Part shown: in pieces, positions 1 to 5,992 of the stretch
How positions within the stretch are numbered: position 1 is the first letter of the stretch
How the letters are laid out: each line of letters begins with the position of its first letter
Assembly: GCA_022565135.1 (NCBI GenBank)
Contig: JADFKA010000121.1
Location: 1 to 5,992, forward strand
Direction of reading: 5' to 3'
Length of the DNA: 5,992 bases
DNA from: Pseudomonadota bacterium
GTDB lineage: Bacteria; Pseudomonadota; Gammaproteobacteria; Steroidobacterales; Woeseiaceae
The notes under the pieces: model-generated
The model's database searches: none
Told to the model about the DNA's origin: nothing
What the model saw: only the letters and a program-made list of their open reading frames with translations
Made by a program: the position numbers and the translations under genes

Positions 1-2631
1 GCGCGACGTGGTCTGGCGCTGCAGCTTGAGCGGAAATTCGAGAAAGAAGCGACCGCAGCCAATGAAAGAGATGCAGTCAGCGCCCCCTACCTCGCGCGTT
101 TAGCGACCGAGCTTGATGTCATCGTCAGGATGGGTTTTTCGGGTTACTTCCTGATTGTTGCCGATTTCATACGCTGGGCGCGCGCGAACGACATACCGGT
201 TGGCCCGGGACGTGGTTCGGGTGCCGGCTCGCTGGTTTCCTGGGTACTCGGCATCACCGATCTTGATCCGCTGTATCACGATTTGTTGTTCGAGCGATTT
301 CTCAATCCCGAACGCGTGTCGATGCCCGATTTCGATGTCGATTTCTGTATGCATGGACGCGACCGTGTCATTGATTACGTTGCACAACAATACGGCCGGG
401 ATCGCGTTGCGCAGATCATTACATTTGGCACGATGGCCGCGAAGGCGGTCATTCGGGATACGGGGCGAGTACTTGGACAGCCGTACGGATTCGTCGATCG
501 AATCGCTAAACTCATTCCATTCGATCTCGGTATCACACTCGAAAAGGCACTGGAACAGACCGAAGAGTTATCGGCAATGTACCGTGACGATGAGGAAGTA
601 GCCGCGATCATCGACCTAGCACGATCGCTCGAAGGCCTCGTCCGTAACGCGGGAAAACACGCAGGTGGCGTTGTAATCGCGCCAGGTCAGTTGACCGACT
701 TCACGCCGCTGTACTGTGAAGACGGTAGTACACACACGATAACGCAGCTCGACAAGGACGATGTCGAGGCGATTGGGCTGGTCAAATTTGACTTTCTCGG
801 ACTCAAGACTCTGACGATCATCGATTGGGCTGTGCGCAGCGTCAATGCATCCGACCCCGAGGCCAACCTGAATGTCGACAGCATTTCAATGCGCGACAAG
901 AAGACCTTCGACCTGCTGTGCAGTACGCAGACAACGGCTGTCTTTCAGCTCGAATCGAGTGGCATGCGTGATCTGATCAAGCGTATGCGTCCTGACTGTT
1001 TCGATGATCTCGTCGCACTGGTCGCGCTGTTTCGACCGGGACCATTGCAATCCGGCATGGTCGACGACTTCATCAGAAACAGGCATGCCGTCAATAAGGC
1101 GGACATTGATTATCTGCATCCCGATCTTAAACCGCTGCTCGAAGAAACGTACGGCGTTATTCTTTACCAGGAACAGGTGATGCAAATCGCGCAACTTCTT
1201 GCCGGCTACTCACTTGCCGGCGCGGATCTGCTGCGACGTGCGATGGGCAAAAAGAAGCCCGAGGAAATGGCAAAGCAACGCGAAGTTTTCGTGTCCGGCG
1301 CGACAGAGCGTGGCGTAGCGGAACGCACTGCGACTCGAATATTCGACTTGATGGAGAAGTTCGCGGCTTACGGCTTCAACAAATCACATTCTGCTGCGTA
1401 TGCCGTACTGGCCTACCAGACCGCGTATCTCAAAGCGCATTATCCGGCTGCGTTCATGGCCGCGGTGATGAGTGCTGATCTCGACAACACGGACAGACTC
1501 ATAACGCTCAAAGCTGATTGCCGTCAACAGGAATTGCGCGTGGTCGCCCCCAACGTCAATCGCTCGAACTACGTTTTCAGCGTCTCCGACGGGCAGACTA
1601 TTCTGTATGGTCTCGGTGCGATCAAGGGCGTCGGACGTGCTGCCGTCGAGTCGCTGATTGCAGAGCGCGACGCCAACGGCCCATTTCATAATCTCGCCGA
1701 GTTTTGTCGCCGCATGGACCATGACAAGATCAATCGCCGTGCGCTCGACGCCATGGTCAAGGCCGGTGCAATGGACGAGTTTGGTCATTCGCGCCGACTG
1801 CTGAGCTCGCAGATGCCTGAAGCCCTTGCGAGCGCTGGCCAGCAGGCGCGCGCTGCTGCCGCGGGGCAAAATGACATGTTCGGGCTCGACGCAGGGGCGG
1901 CGGTGGATGATGCACCGGCTGCTGTCGATCTCCATGAATGGCCTGAACGCGACCTGCTCAAGAATGAAAAGGAGGCATTGGGTCTTTATCTGAGCGGTCA
2001 CCCGTTCGATGCCGTGCGCGCTGATGCGCAGTATTTTGTTGACGGCAATTTAGCTGAGCTAGCCGCTGAACCGGCACCGCAAACGTCGAAAGGCACGCGC
2101 GACTATGCCCAGGCTCGGCGCGAGGTGACGGTTGCCGGGCTGGTTGTCGACATCAAGAAACGCGGTAACCGGGTCAGTGTCGTACTCGATGATGACAGCG
2201 CGCGTATGGAAGTGAGTCTGTTTCGCGAGGCGTACCAGGAATTTCAGCACTTGCTGATCAAGGAAGAAATTGTCGTGGTCAGTGGATCGCTGCGTTATGA
2301 CGATTTTCTCGGCGGCTGGACCGTCAACGCCAAGAATGTCTTGCCCATTGACTGTGTCATCGAGAGCCGGGCACAAAGCATGGTCTTGAATGTCATGCCG
2401 AATGGGCAGGGCGAGGAATTACTCGTCAAGCTGCACGACTTGTTGTTGCCGTATCGCGAGGGCAATTGTGCGGTTTCGGTGCAATACATCGGTGACACGG
2501 CGGCTGCGCGACTGAGTTTTGGACCAGAATGGGCGGTGCGGCCCAGCCGCGAATTGCGCGACAAACTGACCGAGCTGCTCGGTAGCGACAATGTACGCTT
2601 GCTCTACGCACCGGGCCGGCAAATCGTATAG
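1..2631 (+). CDS. dnaE: DNA polymerase III alpha subunit (replicative polymerase), 5'-truncated by window edge
   Basis: This is the catalytic subunit of the replicative DNA polymerase III holoenzyme. The reading frame is open from base 1, giving 876 visible residues; by comparison with E. coli DnaE (1160 aa) about 290 residues, essentially the PHP domain, lie upstream. Residue numbers here are counted from base 1. The glycine-rich active-site stretch GPGRGSGAGS is at about 68-77. The catalytic aspartates are in PDFDVDF (D112 and D114, matching E. coli D401/D403) and in VKFDFLGL (D264, matching D555). RRAMGKKKPEEM is at 412-423 and FNKSHSAAYA at 459-468. A helix-hairpin-helix DNA-binding segment (GLGAIKGVG) begins at about 537. 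QNDMF at 623-627 matches the internal beta-clamp binding motif, which reads QADMF in E. coli. An OB fold (VTVAGLVV onward) spans about 709-785, followed by the tau-binding C-terminal region. All key residues are intact. An internal ATG at 130 is not the real start, because homology continues upstream of it. It ends 14 bases before accA, so co-transcription is likely. Confidence 0.98.
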   Translation, partial: ARRGLALQLERKFEKEATAANERDAVSAPYLARLATELDVIVRMGFSGYFLIVADFIRWARANDIPVGPGRGSGAGSLVSWVLGITDLDPLYHDLLFERFLNPERVSMPDFDVDFCMHGRDRVIDYVAQQYGRDRVAQIITFGTMAAKAVIRDTGRVLGQPYGFVDRIAKLIPFDLGITLEKALEQTEELSAMYRDDEEVAAIIDLARSLEGLVRNAGKHAGGVVIAPGQLTDFTPLYCEDGSTHTITQLDKDDVEAIGLVKFDFLGLKTLTIIDWAVRSVNASDPEANLNVDSISMRDKKTFDLLCSTQTTAVFQLESSGMRDLIKRMRPDCFDDLVALVALFRPGPLQSGMVDDFIRNRHAVNKADIDYLHPDLKPLLEETYGVILYQEQVMQIAQLLAGYSLAGADLLRRAMGKKKPEEMAKQREVFVSGATERGVAERTATRIFDLMEKFAAYGFNKSHSAAYAVLAYQTAYLKAHYPAAFMAAVMSADLDNTDRLITLKADCRQQELRVVAPNVNRSNYVFSVSDGQTILYGLGAIKGVGRAAVESLIAERDANGPFHNLAEFCRRMDHDKINRRALDAMVKAGAMDEFGHSRRLLSSQMPEALASAGQQARAAAAGQNDMFGLDAGAAVDDAPAAVDLHEWPERDLLKNEKEALGLYLSGHPFDAVRADAQYFVDGNLAELAAEPAPQTSKGTRDYAQARREVTVAGLVVDIKKRGNRVSVVLDDDSARMEVSLFREAYQEFQHLLIKEEIVVVSGSLRYDDFLGGWTVNAKNVLPIDCVIESRAQSMVLNVMPNGQGEELLVKLHDLLLPYREGNCAVSVQYIGDTAAARLSFGPEWAVRPSRELRDKLTELLGSDNVRLLYAPGRQIV

Positions 2632-2645
2632 GCTTCGTAGCTGTA

Positions 2646-3605
2646 ATGGATCTTAATTTCCTCGAATTTGAACGACCGATTGCAGAGCTCGAAGCAAAAA
2701 TCGAGGAGCTGCGGTTTGTCGGCGACGATGCGGAAATCAATATCAATGAAGAGGTGGCCAAGCTCAAGGAAAAGAGCGAGTTGCTGACAAAGACCATTTT
2801 TTCCAAGCTCAGCGCGTGGCAGATAGCGCAAGTTGCAAGACACCCGATGCGTCCCTATACACTTGATTATCTGCAGATGATCGCCCCGGATTTTCAGGAA
2901 CTGCACGGCGATCGCATGTTCGCCGACGATCCGGCGATCGTCGGCGGTATCGGCCGAATCGACGGACGTGCAGTACTTTTCATCGGCCACCAGAAGGGTC
3001 GTGATACGAAAGAGCGTGTGCGCCGTAATTACGGCATGCCCATGCCGGAGGGCTATCGTAAATCACAGCGATTGATGCGCATGGCCGAGAAATTTTCGTT
3101 GCCTGTCATTACGTTTATCGACACACCTGGTGCCTATCCCGGTGTCGGTGCCGAAGAGCGTGGTCAAAGCGAGGCGATTGCGAGCAGCTTGTACCTGATG
3201 GCAGGTCTGAAGACACCGATCATCAGCGTGGTTATCGGCGAAGGCGGTTCAGGTGGGGCGCTTGCGATCGGCGTCGGCGACCGCTTGCTCATGCTCCAGT
3301 TCAGTATCTATTCGGTGATCTCTCCGGAAGGATGCGCGTCAATTCTGTGGAAGAGCAAGGATAAAGCGGAGGACGCTGCTGCAGCGATGCGCATTACGGC
3401 GGCCGACCTCATCGAATTCGGTCTCATTGACGAAGTGTTGCCCGAACCGCTGGGCGCCGCACACCGTGATCCGCAACAGACCGCGGATGTCATTCGCAAT
3501 GCGATCTTAAAAACACTCGAGGAACTTGACCAGCTACCGGCCGAGCAGTTGCTCGAACATCGAGCGCGTCGTATTGCCGGATTCGGCCAATTCAAAGAGG
3601 CGTGA
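2646..3605 (+). CDS. accA: Acetyl-CoA carboxylase carboxyltransferase subunit alpha
   Basis: AccA and AccD form the carboxyltransferase that moves the carboxyl group from biotinylated AccB to acetyl-CoA, giving malonyl-CoA, the first committed step of fatty-acid synthesis in the cytoplasm. The product is 319 residues, the same length as E. coli AccA, and aligns end to end. The N-terminus MDLNFLEFERPIAELEAKI matches E. coli MSLNFLDFEQPIAELEAKI, which fixes the start. A charged helical N-terminal region (about 10-60) leads into the crotonase-like carboxyltransferase core. Conserved blocks are IGHQKGRDTKE (113-123), EGYRKS (135-140), FIDTPGAYPGVGAEERGQSE (157-176), GEGGSGGALAIG (198-209, with the glycines expected to form an oxyanion hole) and SPEGCASILWKS (226-237). 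No good Shine-Dalgarno sequence lies at normal spacing; an AGG over the dnaE stop is 13 bases from the ATG. Translation may therefore depend on ribosomes finishing dnaE. accD and the biotin subunits are not in the window, as is usual in gammaproteobacteria. Confidence 0.98.
   Translation: MDLNFLEFERPIAELEAKIEELRFVGDDAEININEEVAKLKEKSELLTKTIFSKLSAWQIAQVARHPMRPYTLDYLQMIAPDFQELHGDRMFADDPAIVGGIGRIDGRAVLFIGHQKGRDTKERVRRNYGMPMPEGYRKSQRLMRMAEKFSLPVITFIDTPGAYPGVGAEERGQSEAIASSLYLMAGLKTPIISVVIGEGGSGGALAIGVGDRLLMLQFSIYSVISPEGCASILWKSKDKAEDAAAAMRITAADLIEFGLIDEVLPEPLGAAHRDPQQTADVIRNAILKTLEELDQLPAEQLLEHRARRIAGFGQFKEA
3594..3605 (+). promoter_or_regulatory. accA stop / tilS start overlap (GTGA) with close purine tract
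   Basis: The tilS GTG (3602-3604) overlaps the accA TGA (3603-3605). The purine tract AAAGAGG (3594-3600) resembles a Shine-Dalgarno sequence but ends only one base before the GTG, which is too close for normal initiation. The arrangement fits termination-reinitiation, where the ribosome finishing accA starts tilS. The overlap is seen directly; the coupling is inferred. Confidence 0.6.
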
Positions 3606-4939
3606 CGTTTACTTCGGAGATCTTGCTCCGCAAACTCGCAGAACTGTCTGACGTCGCGGGGAACCCGTCGCGCTATGTTGTCGCGCTGAGTGGCGGACTT
3701 GATTCGGTAGTTTTGACGCATGCTCTGGCGACGAGTCGGGAAAAACACGGCACGCCGGTTGTTGCCGTGCATATCGATCACGGCTTACACGATGACTCGG
3801 CGGCGTGGAGTCGTGCATGCGAAGATTTCGCAGACACTGTTGGTATCGAACTCAAGTGCAGCCGCGTTGATGTTGAACGGGACACCGGTCGTGGCCTGGA
3901 AGCCGCCGCCAGAGAAGCCCGGTATGCCGCACTGGAGGATTGCATCGAACCCGGTGATTGGTTGCTCAGTGCCCACCATCAGGATGATCAGGCTGAAACC
4001 CTGCTGTTGAACCTGGTGCGTGGCAGTGGCCCGGCCGGGTTGGCCGGTATCGGCCTTGTGCGCCGATTCGCGGACGGCTGGCTGGTGCGCCCGTTGCTCG
4101 GGATTTCTCGCCATGCGCTGCAGGAATATGCGGCAGCCGCTGGGCTGCGCTGGACCGACGATCCCTCGAACACGGATCAGAAATTTGACCGTAATTACGT
4201 GCGACACGAGATCATGGTGCGATTGGAGGCGCGTTGGCCCGATGTTGCAGTTCGTTTGAGTCGTAGCGCGCAACTTGCAGGAGAGGCAAGCGAGTTGCTG
4301 GCAGAGCTCGCGGCATTGGATGCCGCGACGCTCGGCGCGAGACTCGACCGGCTGGCGATTGACGGCCTGCGTGCAATGTCCGTTGCACGACAACGAAACC
4401 TGCTGCGCTACGCTGCTCGAAAGCTCGGTCTGCCGATGCCGACGGCAGTGCAACTGCAACACGTTGTCGAGCAGGTCATCGCGGCCCGCGACGATGCCCA
4501 GCCCCTGGTTCGCTGGCCTGGGGCAGAAATTCGCCGTTATCGAAACCAGCTGTATTTACTCAGGGCCGGGAAATCGGCGGCACCGGCCGACACAGGGCGG
4601 GCGATTACGAGTGAAAATCTCGTGCTCGATGCCGGCCTCGGTGTACTGCATTTGCAGGCCAACGCGTCAACCGGGCTTTCTGACGCGATCGTGAAACGCG
4701 GTCTCGAGTTGAGATATCGTAGTGGTGGAGAGGAATTTCACCCTTATGGTCAGTCACATACGAGGAAACTCAAGAAACTACTTCAAGAAGAAGGTGTGGT
4801 CCCATGGATGCGCGACCGGATTCCCCTCGTGTACGCGGGCGGAGAGCTCGTTGCTGCTGCCGACCTATGGATTGCGGCCGACGCGGCGAGCCAACCGGGA
4901 ACGGCGATTCGCTGGTCAAATCGACCTGCAATTCACTAA
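3602..4939 (+). CDS. tilS: tRNA(Ile)-lysidine synthetase
   Basis: TilS uses ATP to attach lysine to the C34 wobble base of the CAU-anticodon tRNA-Ile, giving lysidine, so that the tRNA reads AUA and is charged with isoleucine. The product is 445 residues (E. coli 432) with the family layout. The N-type ATP pyrophosphatase domain has the PP-loop SGGLDS at 30-35, HIDHGLHDDSAAW at 57-69, GLEAAAREARY at 98-108 and SAHHQDDQAET at 123-133. RWTDDPSN and DRNYVRHEI follow (183-204), then the middle substrate-binding domain (about 210-320) and the C-terminal domain with RKLKKLLQEEGVVPWMRDRIPL (388-409). Some residues are conserved across the whole family, so the identity is firm. The chosen start is GTG at 3602, whose last two bases belong to the accA TGA stop. 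No ATG precedes the PP-loop in this frame. A TTG at 3623 behind GGAGA is a less likely alternative. Co-expression with accA is expected. Confidence 0.96.
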   Translation: MTFTSEILLRKLAELSDVAGNPSRYVVALSGGLDSVVLTHALATSREKHGTPVVAVHIDHGLHDDSAAWSRACEDFADTVGIELKCSRVDVERDTGRGLEAAAREARYAALEDCIEPGDWLLSAHHQDDQAETLLLNLVRGSGPAGLAGIGLVRRFADGWLVRPLLGISRHALQEYAAAAGLRWTDDPSNTDQKFDRNYVRHEIMVRLEARWPDVAVRLSRSAQLAGEASELLAELAALDAATLGARLDRLAIDGLRAMSVARQRNLLRYAARKLGLPMPTAVQLQHVVEQVIAARDDAQPLVRWPGAEIRRYRNQLYLLRAGKSAAPADTGRAITSENLVLDAGLGVLHLQANASTGLSDAIVKRGLELRYRSGGEEFHPYGQSHTRKLKKLLQEEGVVPWMRDRIPLVYAGGELVAAADLWIAADAASQPGTAIRWSNRPAIH

Positions 4940-4942
4940 CCC

Positions 4943-4970
4943 GGACTATTCATCTAGTCTTTCATTGTTT
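4943..4970 (+). terminator. Weak hairpin with T-rich tail just after tilS (candidate terminator)
   Basis: Three bases after the tilS stop, GGACTA (4943-4948) can pair with TAGTCT (4955-4960), one pair being G-T, around a 6-base loop. A T-rich stretch, TTTCATTGTTT, follows to 4970. The stem is short with few G-C pairs, so on its own it would be a poor intrinsic terminator. It may be incidental, given the better candidate just downstream. Confidence 0.25.
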
Positions 4971-4975
4971 CCCAT

Positions 4976-5010
4976 AAGACGATCTGTTAACGTTTAAAGC
5001 CGTCTTTTGT
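4976..5010 (+). terminator. Candidate Rho-independent terminator between tilS and pyrG
   Basis: AAGACG (4976-4981) pairs perfectly with CGTCTT (5001-5006). Inside this, CT (4984-4985) can pair with AG (4998-4999) and TTAA (4987-4990) with TTAA (4994-4997) around a CGT loop, giving about 12 pairs in a nearly closed hairpin. The 3' arm runs into TTTTGT. Position after tilS and the short U-tail fit an intrinsic terminator, but the upper stem is all A-T and the tail is short. It could alternatively act as an attenuator if transcription passes into pyrG. Confidence 0.4.
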
Positions 5011-5021
5011 CCAACGACGGC
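4999..5021 (+). other. Alternative hairpin overlapping the terminator candidate
   Basis: GCCGTC (4999-5004) is an exact inverted repeat of GACGGC (5016-5021) with an 11-base loop. It uses bases 4999-5004, four of which also form the 3' arm of the upstream terminator stem, so the two folds exclude each other. No T-tract follows, so this one would not itself terminate. It is stronger in G-C pairs than its competitor. Function is unknown. Confidence 0.4.
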
Positions 5022-5030
5022 GCATATTCC

Positions 5031-5087
5031 CAAGGGTTGGAAAAGAGCACTAAGCCTCATATCAGGTGCTTTTGGTCCAGCCCTTTG
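5031..5087 (+). promoter_or_regulatory. Long imperfect hairpin in the pyrG upstream region (putative leader element)
   Basis: Bases 5032-5041 pair with 5076-5085 (10 pairs, one G-U), and 5043-5050 pair with 5066-5073 (8 pairs, one G-U). A small 1x2 internal loop lies between them, and the apical loop is 5051-5065. One more C-G pair (5031-5087) is possible if T5086 bulges. The 3' arm is followed by TTGTAT, a modest T-rich tail, so an attenuator is possible. The hairpin ends 33 bases before the pyrG ATG. Its loop contains AAGCCT, complementary to the pyrG ribosome binding region. The pairing is visible; that it forms and regulates pyrG is inference. I do not recognise it as a known riboswitch or leader class. 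Confidence 0.5.
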
Positions 5088-5110
5088 TTGTATCTGCCAG
5101 CAATTATTTC

Positions 5111-5116
5111 AGGCTT
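5111..5116 (+). promoter_or_regulatory. Apparent pyrG ribosome binding site
   Basis: AGG at 5111-5113 lies 7 bases before the ATG at 5121 and is the only Shine-Dalgarno-like sequence at suitable spacing. It is weak (three core bases). The hexamer AGGCTT around it is the exact reverse complement of AAGCCT in the hairpin loop at 5052-5057. Confidence 0.5.
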
Positions 5117-5120
5117 GCGT

Positions 5121-5992
5121 ATGACGTCCTATGTATTCATCACCGGTGGTGTCGTTTCCTCGCTCGGCAAGGGCATCACATCAGCATGCCTCGGCGCCAT
5201 TCTCGAGGCGCGTGGCTTGTCGATCAGCATGATCAAGCTCGATCCGTATATAAATGTCGACCCGGGTACGATGAGTCCGTTTCAGCACGGTGAGGTGTTT
5301 GTCACCCACGACGGCACCGAAACCGATCTGGACCTTGGCCACTACGAACGATTCGTGCGTACCGCGAAAGGTGGGCGCGACAGCAATTTTACGACCGGCC
5401 GCATCTACGAGACCGTTATTGCCAAGGAACGTCGTGGCGATTATCTGGGCGCAACGGTGCAGGTCATTCCTCACATTACCGACGAGATCAAGCGCAGCAT
5501 CTTGAAAGGCGCCGGGGATGCCGATATCTGCCTCGTCGAGATAGGTGGCACGGTCGGTGATATCGAGTCGTTGCCATTCCTTGAGGCCATTCGTCAAATG
5601 AGTGTCGATCTCGGCCATGACCGGGTCGTCTACGTGCACCTGACCCTGGTGCCATATATCGCAACATCGGCGGAGATCAAGACCAAACCGACTCAGCACT
5701 CGGTAAAGGAATTGCGCTCGATCGGAATTCAGCCCGATATTCTCGTGTGTCGTTCAGAGAAACCTCTGCCGGACGAACAAAGGAAAAAAATAGCGCTGTT
5801 CACGAATGTGCGCGAGGACGCCGTTATCTCCGCGTACGACGTAGACGATCTCTACAAGATTCCAACCATAATGCACAAGCAAGGACTCGATGACATCGTT
5901 GCGCGGCAGTTGCGACTGGATCTCCCGCCGGCCGATCTCAGTGAATGGGATTCGATCGTTGAGGCCAAACAGAACTGGCAGACCGAAGTCAA
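5121..5992 (+). CDS. pyrG: CTP synthase (glutamine-hydrolysing), 3'-truncated by window edge
   Basis: PyrG makes CTP from UTP, ATP and glutamine, the last step of de novo pyrimidine nucleotide synthesis, in the cytoplasm. The window holds 290 codons plus two bases, covering the N-terminal synthase (amidoligase) domain and the start of the linker; E. coli PyrG is 545 residues, so the whole class I glutaminase domain lies downstream. The start MTSYVFITGGVVSSLGKG aligns with E. coli MTTNYIFVTGGVVSSLGKG, fixing the ATG. Visible motifs are the P-loop with K17 (E. coli K18), KLDPYINVDPGTMSP (39-53), the metal-binding ETDLDLGHYERF with D71 (E. coli D72), TTGRIY (91-96), RRGDYLGATVQVIPHIT (104-120), VEIGGTVGDIESLPFLEAIR (139-158, with E140) and KTKPTQHSVKELRSIGIQPD (187-206). 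One extra residue relative to E. coli falls near 82-88. It is separated from tilS by 181 structured bases, so it may have its own promoter or leader control. Confidence 0.98.
   Translation, partial: MTSYVFITGGVVSSLGKGITSACLGAILEARGLSISMIKLDPYINVDPGTMSPFQHGEVFVTHDGTETDLDLGHYERFVRTAKGGRDSNFTTGRIYETVIAKERRGDYLGATVQVIPHITDEIKRSILKGAGDADICLVEIGGTVGDIESLPFLEAIRQMSVDLGHDRVVYVHLTLVPYIATSAEIKTKPTQHSVKELRSIGIQPDILVCRSEKPLPDEQRKKIALFTNVREDAVISAYDVDDLYKIPTIMHKQGLDDIVARQLRLDLPPADLSEWDSIVEAKQNWQTEV

Noticed and set aside
130..132. ATG at 130 as the dnaE start
   Set aside because: The frame is open back to base 1 and the upstream residues lead into the conserved MGFSGYFLIV block as in other DnaE proteins, so the gene starts before the window.
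1384..2001. Open frame of 205 codons on the - strand within dnaE
   Set aside because: It lies antisense to a fully conserved part of DnaE, and its translation shows no family motif I recognise; it fits an out-of-frame shadow of biased codon use.
3785..4462. Open frame of 225 codons on the - strand within tilS
   Set aside because: It is antisense to the conserved TilS ATP-binding and middle domains, the translation has no recognisable domain, and the + strand gene explains the sequence.
5037..5065. Promoter-like pair TTGGAA (5037-5042) and TATCAG (5060-5065) with 17-base spacing
   Set aside because: Each box matches only four of six consensus bases, and both lie inside the long inverted repeat. 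If it were the real pyrG promoter, the hairpin would act as DNA or not at all, so start-site mapping would separate the ideas.
4940..5120. Small unannotated gene between tilS and pyrG
   Set aside because: I found no open frame here with a start, a ribosome binding site and a recognisable product. An open + strand frame across 5066-5293 runs out of frame into pyrG and its translation resembles no known protein.
5181..5699. Open frame of 172 codons on the - strand within pyrG
   Set aside because: It is antisense to strongly conserved CTP synthase motifs and has no recognisable protein features.

Overview
This window looks like a piece of the conserved core of a gammaproteobacterial chromosome. 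It holds four genes in tandem on the + strand: dnaE (5' end missing), accA, tilS and pyrG (3' end missing). The proteins resemble the E. coli versions along their whole visible length, and the order dnaE-accA-tilS-pyrG is one I know from gammaproteobacteria such as Pseudomonas. GC content is moderate (by eye, not counted). I cannot name the genus from the sequence alone. I see no insertion sequence, phage gene, CRISPR array, tRNA or rRNA, and no sign of recent transfer.

Layout. Bases 1-2631 encode the polymerase, clamp-binding, OB-fold and C-terminal parts of the DNA polymerase III alpha subunit; the PHP domain lies upstream of the window. After a 14-base gap comes accA (2646-3605), the alpha carboxyltransferase subunit of acetyl-CoA carboxylase. 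tilS (3602-4939), the tRNA-Ile lysidine synthetase, starts on a GTG that overlaps the accA stop. The spacing suggests that dnaE, accA and tilS share a transcript and that tilS is translationally coupled to accA. A 181-base intergenic stretch (4940-5120) follows, and then pyrG (CTP synthase) begins at 5121 and runs off the end inside the linker between its synthase and glutaminase domains.

The genes are not one pathway but all serve growth: chromosome replication (DnaE), the first committed step of fatty-acid synthesis (AccA), decoding of AUA codons (TilS) and CTP supply (PyrG).

The coding part is ordinary. The part worth a second look is the tilS-pyrG gap. It holds a likely terminator hairpin with a competing alternative fold, then a long 57-base imperfect hairpin. 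The apical loop of that hairpin contains AAGCCT, the exact complement of AGGCTT, which includes the apparent pyrG ribosome binding site. This could be a cis-acting leader controlling pyrG. That is inference from base pairing only. I found no evidence of a wholly new multi-gene system.
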